Positions 1 through 5,021 of a stretch of DNA of 5,021 bases are shown piece after piece. Where the stretch lies: assembly GCA_020048595.1 (NCBI GenBank), contig JAIFMH010000199.1:1-5021 (forward strand). The letters run 5' to 3'. A model generated the notes under the pieces. The model was not told where the DNA came from. It ran no database searches and worked only from the letters and a program-made list of their open reading frames with translations. Origin of the DNA: Bacteroidota bacterium. Its GTDB lineage: Bacteria > Bacteroidota > Bacteroidia > Bacteroidales > UBA4417. Each line of letters opens with the position of its first letter. Within the stretch, counting starts at the first letter, position 1. Made by a program: the position numbers and the translations under genes.

Positions 1-45
1 TGCCTTACAAGCAGAGGGTCCTTGGTTCGAATCCATGTGCTCCCA
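1..45 (+). tRNA. tRNA-Val(TAC), 3' part, cut by the window edge
   Basis: The sequence opens inside the anticodon arm. TGC (1-3) pairs with GCA at the start of the 3' anticodon strand (11-15). The seven-base loop CTTACAA (4-10) puts T33 at 5 and the anticodon TAC at 6-8, which reads valine GUA and other GUN codons. A five-base variable region (16-20) follows. The T arm has stems 21-25 and 33-37 with one T-T mismatch and a TTCGAAT loop (26-32). The 3' acceptor strand is TGCTCCC (38-44) with discriminator A45. CCA is not encoded, as is usual in Bacteroidota, so it would be added after transcription. The 5' half and the promoter lie outside the window, so the D arm and acceptor pairing cannot be checked. 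Valine rests on the anticodon frame, which the stem pairing fixes well. Confidence 0.88.
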
Positions 46-55
46 CAACATTGAC

Positions 56-95
56 AAGGGTTTCAGACTTTAAGTTTGAAACCCTTTTTTATTTT
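56..95 (+). terminator. Intrinsic terminator of the tRNA transcript
   Basis: A perfect 10-bp stem pairs AAGGGTTTCA (56-65) with TGAAACCCTT (77-86) around an 11-base loop. It runs directly into a T-rich tail (85-95). It begins 11 bases after the tRNA 3' end, so it most simply ends the tRNA transcript and insulates tamL from it. Confidence 0.9.
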
Positions 96-218
96 CAGAC
101 AATTTGACCTCATTTCCATTTTTTTTGTTCACTAGTATACTATATGCATTTTTTAAATTCTTAAAAATATCAACTATTTCCTGTTCCCTATTTTCAATTT
201 AAGAGTAACCTAAATTAA

Positions 219-250
219 TTTCATTCATTCCCCGCTTACTGTTATCTTTG
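219..250 (+). promoter_or_regulatory. Likely Bacteroidota-type promoter for tamL
   Basis: TATCTTTG at 243-250 matches the Bacteroidota -7 consensus TAnnTTTG at every fixed position. TTTC at 219-222 is one base off the -33 TTTG element, with a 20-base spacing that is normal for this promoter class. Transcription would start near 257, giving a leader of about 25 bases before the TTG start of tamL. The element lies after the tRNA terminator in non-coding AT-rich DNA, which favours it over a chance match. The -33 match is imperfect and no start site has been measured. Confidence 0.55.
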
Positions 251-281
251 CTTGATCATCTGACACCGAAAATAAAACCGC

Positions 282-2627
282 TTGAAAAAGAGAAGAATTC
301 ATTTCATCTTATTGGTATTGATTGTATTATCACTGGCAGCTTGTCACCCGGCTCAGAAAGTTGAGCGCCGTGGCGGTTACCTGCTGGTTAAAAACACGAT
401 AAAAAACAAGAATACGTACCTGCCTGTAGACGAACTTGAAGGTTTTATTCAGCAAAATGCTATGCCAGGTAGGCTGGCGCCATATTTCAGACCCGGTATC
501 TATTTTTATGAGCGAAGCTTTTTGGGGAAAGAAACCAAATTTAAATTGTTTCAGCGAAAAGCATTAGGGAAAAAGCCCGTGATACTTGATACATTGCTGG
601 CAATCAATACACTTGGTAAATTAGAACAATATCTGAAAAACAGAGGATTCTATCATTCAACCGTCAGCCAGTCAATAAAATACAAACGTACAACAGCTTC
701 GGTAACCTATCAGATAAATTCCGGGCCTCCCTGCATAGTTAATAAATTCGATTATTTTGTCAATGATACTGTGATACGCGGGTTAATTATGGCTGATACC
801 GCCACAGGAAAACTGCGCAAAGGAATGATCTACGACACTTACGTACTGGATGATGAACGCGACAGAATCGCAAATATGCTACGAAATAACAGCTACTATA
901 ACTTCTCACTCAGCGATATCTTTTACATTGTCGACACCACTAATGCCGGGCTATCCGCTGAAGTTGAAATGCATATCAAAAAAATCAGGATGAGTATTTC
1001 AGGTACCGGCGACTCAACCAGTGAAATACAACATCCACAGTTTTATATAAAGAATATTTATATTATTCCCAATGCCGAGAACTCTTCAATAGCAAGCAAT
1101 TACGACACGCTGGCATACAAGTATTATCTGAATAAGCAGGACACTTCAGGCAAAACAATCTTTATCCTTCACAACAACGACCGGTCACTGAAGCCTTCGT
1201 TTTTAGCTACCTGCCTTGAATTTACACCCGGCTCCATGTACAGCCAGTCGAAAACAAATCAAACCTACAAAAAACTGATCAGCCAGCCCATAATAGCTGC
1301 ATCCAATGTTAATATGATTATAAGGAATCCCGAAAACATAAGTGCCGGCGAGAAACAATGGCTTGACTGTAACATCAGGTTGATTCAAAATAAAGCGAAT
1401 GTTTTCAACCTGGGAACGGAAGGCACTAACTCGGGCGGCCGTTTTGGAATAGGAGTCAATACCTCCATACAGAACAGGAATATTTTCAGGGGCGCTGAAG
1501 TTTTATCACTTAAGGCAAGGGCCAACGTTGAATTACAGGGAAGCTTTGACAAGGAGAATACGGACAGTTTTATCCCTTATGAAGTAGGGGTTGAGGCCAG
1601 TATTGATTTTCCGCGACTGTTGCTGCCTTACCGGTCGAAGTACATGCAAAACTCAAAACAAGGGCGTACCACTATTAGTGCCGGAACCGGTTATGAATAC
1701 CAGCATGATTATAGACGGACAATTACAACTTCGGCACTATCGTACAAATGGAACCGCAATGAACGGATCAGTAATATCTTCACACCCCTGGAATTGAATT
1801 ATGTTAATATCGTACCAACTACTGCTTTTCAGGATCACCTGGATACATTGACTGATCCGCAGTATAAATCGCAGTATACCGATCACCTGCTAACCATGAT
1901 CCGCTATAGTTTTATCTTCAGCAATATGCGGACGACAAAACTCAATAACCAGTTTTTCCTGAGACTAAATGCAGAAACATCAGGCAACATCCCATACTTA
2001 ATTGACAATATGAGTGGCAAGGCCACATCCGTTGAAGGAGACTATTATGAACGATTTGGCGTGAGATATGCTCAATACGTACGATTTGACGCGGATTACA
2101 GGAGATACTGGAAACTAAGATTTAACAATACACTGGTTTTCAGGTTTATGGGTGGTATAGCATTACCGTATGGAAATTCAGTGTCAGTGCCTTTCGAAAA
2201 AAGTTTCTGGCTTGGCGGCGCCAATGATATGCGGGGATGGCGGTTACGATCACTGGGACCCGGCGGGTATGCCTCTTCATCTGAAACCTATGATAAAACC
2301 GGGGATATCATGCTGCAGACTAGTATTGAACAGCGATTCCCGATTTATAGTTTCCTGCATGGCAGCTTATTTATTGATGCCGGTAACATCTGGTTGCGGA
2401 AGGAAAGTCTGGATTTCCAAAACGGCAATTTCACGCTTGACACATTCTATAAACAAATTGCAATGGATATGGGACTCGGATTGAGATTTGATTTTTCTTT
2501 CTTTATTTTCAGACTCGATGCGGCAATCCCGTTTCATGATCCGGCTACTGCTGACCAATGGTTTAGTAAGGAAGTTTTCAATTACAAAAATACAATTCTG
2601 AATTTTGGAATTGGCTATCCGTTCTAA
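282..2627 (+). CDS. tamL: TamL: TamA/BamA-family (Omp85) outer membrane lipoprotein
   Basis: This 781-residue protein is probably the outer membrane component of the Bacteroidota translocation and assembly module, which helps insert or transport outer membrane proteins or lipids. The start is TTG at 282. An in-frame stop lies at 273-275 with no ATG between, and this start gives a complete lipoprotein signal: basic MKKRR, a hydrophobic stretch, then lipobox LAAC with the lipidated Cys21. Residues about 30-371 form the periplasmic part, with room for three or four POTRA domains. The GYLLVKN segment (32-38) and GKKPVILD (96-103) resemble TamL proteins. Residues about 372-781 fit a 16-strand barrel. 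The Omp85 loop-6 motif MRGW is at 650-653 after FWLGGAND. The late motif FRLDAAIPF and a terminal aromatic F781 serve as the beta-signal. Length is typical. The usual partner TamB is not next to it here: a tRNA lies upstream and a helicase downstream. BamA itself is unlikely because BamA is not a lipoprotein. The exact role is inferred from the family. Confidence 0.9.
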   Translation: MKKRRIHFILLVLIVLSLAACHPAQKVERRGGYLLVKNTIKNKNTYLPVDELEGFIQQNAMPGRLAPYFRPGIYFYERSFLGKETKFKLFQRKALGKKPVILDTLLAINTLGKLEQYLKNRGFYHSTVSQSIKYKRTTASVTYQINSGPPCIVNKFDYFVNDTVIRGLIMADTATGKLRKGMIYDTYVLDDERDRIANMLRNNSYYNFSLSDIFYIVDTTNAGLSAEVEMHIKKIRMSISGTGDSTSEIQHPQFYIKNIYIIPNAENSSIASNYDTLAYKYYLNKQDTSGKTIFILHNNDRSLKPSFLATCLEFTPGSMYSQSKTNQTYKKLISQPIIAASNVNMIIRNPENISAGEKQWLDCNIRLIQNKANVFNLGTEGTNSGGRFGIGVNTSIQNRNIFRGAEVLSLKARANVELQGSFDKENTDSFIPYEVGVEASIDFPRLLLPYRSKYMQNSKQGRTTISAGTGYEYQHDYRRTITTSALSYKWNRNERISNIFTPLELNYVNIVPTTAFQDHLDTLTDPQYKSQYTDHLLTMIRYSFIFSNMRTTKLNNQFFLRLNAETSGNIPYLIDNMSGKATSVEGDYYERFGVRYAQYVRFDADYRRYWKLRFNNTLVFRFMGGIALPYGNSVSVPFEKSFWLGGANDMRGWRLRSLGPGGYASSSETYDKTGDIMLQTSIEQRFPIYSFLHGSLFIDAGNIWLRKESLDFQNGNFTLDTFYKQIAMDMGLGLRFDFSFFIFRLDAAIPFHDPATADQWFSKEVFNYKNTILNFGIGYPF

Positions 2628-2802
2628 AGGAAATGTTTAATTAATACGCCGGCTTTGAAGGGATGAAAAACATGCAACTCAAAACCCAAATAAAAGAACC
2701 TTAGCATGCGATATCATCCATATTTTGAGGCTTCAGGTGGAATAAAGCTAAATTATCTATGTTCGGTGTTAAATATTAAACATTTAATTAACTCCTTGCT
2801 TA

Positions 2803-2833
2803 TTGATTTAAACAGGCACTACCGGTAATTATG
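2803..2833 (+). promoter_or_regulatory. Weak promoter candidate upstream of the helicase gene
   Basis: TAATTATG at 2826-2833 matches the Bacteroidota -7 box TAnnTTTG at all but one fixed base. A TTG at 2803-2805 lies 20 bases upstream, in the -33 position. Transcription would begin near 2840, about 37 bases before the TTG start. The rest of the 249-base spacer (2628-2876) is AT-rich. I see no hairpin followed by T's and no convincing gene in it, so read-through from tamL is also possible. Confidence 0.3.
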
Positions 2834-2876
2834 ACCAAATATTTTTCATGACAACATAAATACAAAACAATATTCT

Positions 2877-4319
2877 TTGATAACAGCTTCAGAATTCAGC
2901 ACGCATATTTTCCGTGAGTTCCCTTATTCCCCGACTCCCGGTCAACAGAACCTTATAAAGAGGCTCGCTGAATTTATAGTGTCCGACCAGGGTCAGTTCC
3001 CGCTTTTCCTGCTCGAAGGCTATGCAGGAACCGGTAAAACAACGGTTGTGAGTGCTCTGGTAAAAGTTCTACCAAAAGCAGGATACAGTGCCGTGTTGTT
3101 AGCGCCAACAGGCAGGGCAGCCAAAGTACTTTCCCTCTATGCACAAATGCCTGCCTATACCATCCACAAACGTTTGTACAGGCCCGCAATGGACCCTGAA
3201 GGGCATGTAAACTTCCAGGTGCTTCCCAACAAAGCGTCGCGTACGCTTTTTATAGTCGATGAAGCTTCAATGATTCCGGATGACCGGCAGTCAGGTGAAA
3301 GCGGTGCATTTCAATCGCGGAACCTGCTCGAAGATCTTATCGGCCATGTTTATTCGGGCGACAATTGCAAGATGCTGTTTTTAGGCGATTCGTGCCAGTT
3401 GCCCCCGGTAGGAATCAATCAAAGTCCGGCTTTGGATACCGAATTACTCAGGCAATCCTTTTACCTGGACCTGGATACGTTCGTGCTTTCGGATGTGGTA
3501 CGGCAATCCCTCGAATCCGGAATCCTTTCTGTTGCTACCGGTATTCGTACTAAGATCAATCAACAGGTAAACGGACTTCCTTTGCCTTTATTTGGAAAGG
3601 AGAATGAATTTGAGGATGTAATAAGCATTACTGGGCTCGATATGCCCGATGCGATGCAGCAGGCCTTTCATGATTTCGGACGTGAAAACACGGTAGTTAT
3701 CACCCGTTCGAACAAACGTGCAAACCTGTTTAACCAGGCCATCAGGGAAAGGATTCTTTTCCATGAAAATGAATTGGCTGCCGGCGATCACCTGATGGTT
3801 GTGCGCAACAATTACTTCTGGCTGCCCGATGAATCGAAAGCCGGTTTCATTGCCAACGGCGACATTGTTGAAGTACAGAGTTTACGAAAGACCGAAGAAC
3901 TCTATGGTTTCAGATTTGCGGAAGCCACTGTTCGCATGGTTGATTATCCTGAAGAACAATCATTCGACGTAAAGTTGCTGTTAGATACGATCAATTCCGA
4001 AGGCCCGGCATTAAATTACCAGGATAACCAGCGGTTGTTTAACGAAGTTATGGCCGACTATATGGGCGAAAGCACGCGCCGGAAGCGCATGGCCGGTATC
4101 AGGCAGAATCCGCACTTCAATGCCCTGCAGGTAAAACATGCCAGCGCACTCACCTGCCACAAAACCCAGGGAGGACAGTGGGAAGCAGTATTTATTGAAA
4201 AAGGATTTCTTAAAGACGAAATGATGGATATCGAGTACCTCCGATGGTTATATACAGCTGTAACACGCGCTACTAAGAAACTTTTTCTTATTAACTTTGA
4301 AGAACGGTTTTTTGATTAA
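2877..4319 (+). CDS. Dda/RecD-like superfamily 1B DNA helicase (AAA family ATPase)
   Basis: This 480-residue cytoplasmic protein is a predicted ATP-driven 5'-to-3' DNA helicase of the RecD/Pif1/Dda branch. Helicase motifs appear in order: Q-motif region PTPGQQ (19-24), Walker A GYAGTGKTT (48-56), motif Ia APTGRAAK (76-83), Walker B VDEAS (127-131), motif III GDSCQLPPVG (170-179), and VVRQ (207-210). Motif V is ALTCHKTQGGQW (424-435) and motif VI is YTAVTRAT (459-466), containing arginine R464. Segment 305-335, ending in NGDIVEV, corresponds to the SH3-like insert of Dda-type helicases. At 480 residues it is close to Dda size and lacks the long N-terminal part of RecD2. The start is TTG at 2877: the frame is open only from 2835, no in-frame ATG exists there, and the first internal Met (residue 91) would delete Walker A. 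The FPYSPT segment at 16-21 then falls where the family places it. All catalytic residues look intact. The cellular role in Bacteroidota is not established, and its neighbours give no functional hint. Confidence 0.9.
   Translation: MITASEFSTHIFREFPYSPTPGQQNLIKRLAEFIVSDQGQFPLFLLEGYAGTGKTTVVSALVKVLPKAGYSAVLLAPTGRAAKVLSLYAQMPAYTIHKRLYRPAMDPEGHVNFQVLPNKASRTLFIVDEASMIPDDRQSGESGAFQSRNLLEDLIGHVYSGDNCKMLFLGDSCQLPPVGINQSPALDTELLRQSFYLDLDTFVLSDVVRQSLESGILSVATGIRTKINQQVNGLPLPLFGKENEFEDVISITGLDMPDAMQQAFHDFGRENTVVITRSNKRANLFNQAIRERILFHENELAAGDHLMVVRNNYFWLPDESKAGFIANGDIVEVQSLRKTEELYGFRFAEATVRMVDYPEEQSFDVKLLLDTINSEGPALNYQDNQRLFNEVMADYMGESTRRKRMAGIRQNPHFNALQVKHASALTCHKTQGGQWEAVFIEKGFLKDEMMDIEYLRWLYTAVTRATKKLFLINFEERFFD
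4292..4299 (+). promoter_or_regulatory. Possible -7 promoter box inside the helicase 3' end
   Basis: TAACTTTG matches TAnnTTTG at all fixed bases and lies about 190 bases before ispF. No TTTG-like -33 element is visible 17-23 bases upstream. Six fixed bases are expected about once by chance in a window of this size. If real, it would give ispF a leader made almost wholly of the C-rich tract. It is recorded because that tract itself contains no recognisable promoter. Confidence 0.2.
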
Positions 4320-4491
4320 CCCCATCTCTTTCACTCCATCCCTCCATCACCTACTCTCCTTCGCCCCTCGCTCCCCCGCTCCCTCGCCCCTTCGCCCCTT
4401 CGCCCCTTCGCCCCTTCGCCCCTCGCCCTCTCTCCCACCCCCCACCCCCCAACCCTAATCCCCAACTCCCAACCCCTAAAACCTCAAAAAA
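4320..4491. repeat. C-rich low-complexity tract with G-quadruplex potential on the - strand
   Basis: The whole helicase-ispF spacer is simple sequence. Only nine G's occur on the + strand, and each one follows a C. Three zones can be told apart. 4320-4360 is C/T-rich with repeated CCATC and no G. 4361-4430 carries CG-containing repeats. 4431-4491 is almost only C and A, with a few T's and no G. From 4364 to 4476 there are sixteen consecutive runs of three to six C's, separated by only 1-5 bases. On the - strand these are G-runs, several times over the four needed for a canonical intramolecular quadruplex. The + strand could form an i-motif. There is no gene, no Shine-Dalgarno site and no hairpin terminator here. 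The composition is entirely unlike the flanking AT-leaning genes. Replication slippage or a dispersed repeat family are the likeliest origins. Confidence 0.9.
4385..4423 (+). repeat. Tandem 8-base repeat CGCCCCTT
   Basis: Four perfect head-to-tail copies of CGCCCCTT lie at 4385-4392, 4393-4400, 4401-4408 and 4409-4416, followed by a seven-base partial copy at 4417-4423. Degenerate relatives flank it at 4360-4384 and 4424-4430. The perfect identity of the copies suggests recent slippage, so copy number may vary between strains. The period is not a multiple of three, and the repeat is outside coding DNA. Confidence 0.95.
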
Positions 4492-4959
4492 ATGCGCATA
4501 GGATTTGGATACGATGTACACCGTTTTGCCGAAGGCCGCGACCTCTGGCTGGGTGGAATTAAAATACCTTATCACAAAGGACTGCTCGGCCATTCGGATG
4601 CAGATGTAGTTATACATGCAATATGCGATGCGTTGTTAGGAGCAGTTGCATTGGGCGATATTGGCACTCATTTCCCGGACACTGACAGTAAATACAGGGG
4701 AATTGACAGTAAAATACTGCTTACGGAAACAATGAAACTGGTAAGTAAAAAAGGATTTGCAATTCAGAATATAGATACGACCATAGCTATACAGGTACCA
4801 AAAATTGCGCCTTACATTGAAATGATGCGCAGTACTTTATGCGTATTGCTGAATATAGATATAGATCAGATCTCTATAAAGGCAACCACAACCGAAAGGC
4901 TGGGTTTCGAAGGGCGTGAAGAAGGTGTTTCTGCTTATGCCGTGGTATTGCTTGGATAA
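4492..4959 (+). CDS. ispF: IspF: 2-C-methyl-D-erythritol 2,4-cyclodiphosphate synthase
   Basis: IspF is the fifth enzyme of the MEP (non-mevalonate) isoprenoid pathway. It converts CDP-methylerythritol 2-phosphate to the cyclic diphosphate MEcPP with release of CMP. It acts in the cytosol as a homotrimer with active sites between subunits. The 155 residues are the normal full length. Metal ligands D8 and H10 (in GYDVH) and H42 (in VIHAICDA) are present at the same numbers as in the E. coli enzyme. The GHSDAD loop (33-38) carries H34 and S35. GDIGTHFPDTD (55-65) and TTTERLGFEGREEG (132-145) complete the substrate and nucleotide sites. The start is ATG at 4492, and the protein begins MRIGFGYD as family members do. 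It follows the C-rich tract with no Shine-Dalgarno site, only an A-run (4485-4492) running into the ATG, which suits Bacteroidota initiation. No other MEP gene is in view. Identification is secure. Confidence 0.97.
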   Translation: MRIGFGYDVHRFAEGRDLWLGGIKIPYHKGLLGHSDADVVIHAICDALLGAVALGDIGTHFPDTDSKYRGIDSKILLTETMKLVSKKGFAIQNIDTTIAIQVPKIAPYIEMMRSTLCVLLNIDIDQISIKATTTERLGFEGREEGVSAYAVVLLG

Positions 4960-5021
4960 ATGTTTATTTACCTTGGTCAAGAACCGCCTACGCATTTTTC
5001 TTATGCCGGTCCTTTCTGCGG
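4960..5021. other. Window-edge segment after ispF, no gene assignable
   Basis: An ATG at 4960-4962 abuts the ispF stop codon (TAA-ATG) and reads open for 20 codons to the window end, beginning MFIYLGQEPP. This could be the start of a translationally coupled downstream gene. On the opposite strand a frame ends at 4988-4990 with the basic tail RRKDRHKKNA, which could be the C-terminus of a convergent gene. Both stretches are too short to separate from chance, and I recognise neither. No terminator hairpin is visible. Confidence 0.2.

Noticed and set aside
1..95. Integration attachment site at the tRNA 3' end
   Set aside because: tRNA 3' ends are common integration targets, but no repeat of the tRNA 3' sequence, integrase or other mobile gene is seen in the window.
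1203..1388. Open frame on the - strand inside tamL
   Set aside because: It lies opposite a well-supported Omp85 coding region, has no recognisable domain, and no promoter or spacing of its own.
2170..2484. 104-codon + strand frame overlapping the tamL barrel region
   Set aside because: This is an out-of-frame shadow of the conserved loop-6 and late barrel segments, whose motifs read correctly in the tamL frame.
2663..2704. Thirteen-codon frame beginning MKNMQLK in the tamL-helicase spacer
   Set aside because: It is short enough to be chance, with no conserved feature. A purine-rich GAAGGG lies only a few bases upstream, which is not evidence in a phylum that rarely uses Shine-Dalgarno sites.
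2628..2802. Terminator for tamL
   Set aside because: Small palindromes such as TTAATTAA (2637-2644) and GCCGGC are present, but none forms a stable stem followed by a T-run.
2848..2859. ATG at 2848 as an alternative start for the helicase
   Set aside because: It is out of frame with the helicase and reaches a stop after three codons (ATG ACA ACA TAA).
4361..4430. CRISPR-like array
   Set aside because: The units are eight bases, directly abutting, with no spacers. It is simple tandem repetition.
4351..4617. Open frame on the - strand, 88 codons, glycine/arginine-rich C-terminal half
   Set aside because: It begins antisense within ispF and continues through the C-rich tract. The Gly/Arg richness only reflects G-runs and GGCGAA-type repeats on that strand. 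No independent coding evidence.

Overview
The window reads as a chromosomal stretch from a member of the Bacteroidota, probably a Bacteroidales or Cytophaga-type lineage and not a proteobacterium. Four things point there. The outer membrane Omp85 protein is a lipoprotein of the TamL type, which is characteristic of this phylum. The tRNA gene carries no encoded CCA. Shine-Dalgarno sites are absent or weak. A TAnnTTTG -7 type promoter box precedes the first gene. The DNA is moderately AT-rich, and all recognisable genes lie on the + strand.

Layout: positions 1-45 are the 3' part of a tRNA-Val(TAC), followed by a strong intrinsic terminator (56-90). An AT-rich spacer with a likely promoter leads to tamL (282-2627), an outer membrane lipoprotein with POTRA domains and an Omp85 barrel. 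A 249-base spacer with no clear terminator and only a weak promoter candidate follows. Next is a Dda/RecD-like superfamily 1B DNA helicase (2877-4319). Between the helicase and ispF lies a 172-base, extremely C-rich low-complexity tract (4320-4491). It holds an 8-base tandem repeat and sixteen closely spaced C-runs, so the opposite strand has strong G-quadruplex potential. ispF (4492-4959), a complete MEP-pathway enzyme gene, follows. The last 62 bases hold no gene that can be named. No gene-free stretch exceeds 300 bases.

The genes are housekeeping functions with no obvious shared pathway: outer membrane biogenesis (TamL), DNA transactions (helicase) and isoprenoid precursor synthesis (IspF). 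I see no mobile element, CRISPR array, toxin-antitoxin pair, defence island or other new multi-gene system. The one feature that stands apart from ordinary gene content is the C-rich/G-rich tract directly upstream of ispF. Both long genes also start with TTG, with no usable ATG available.
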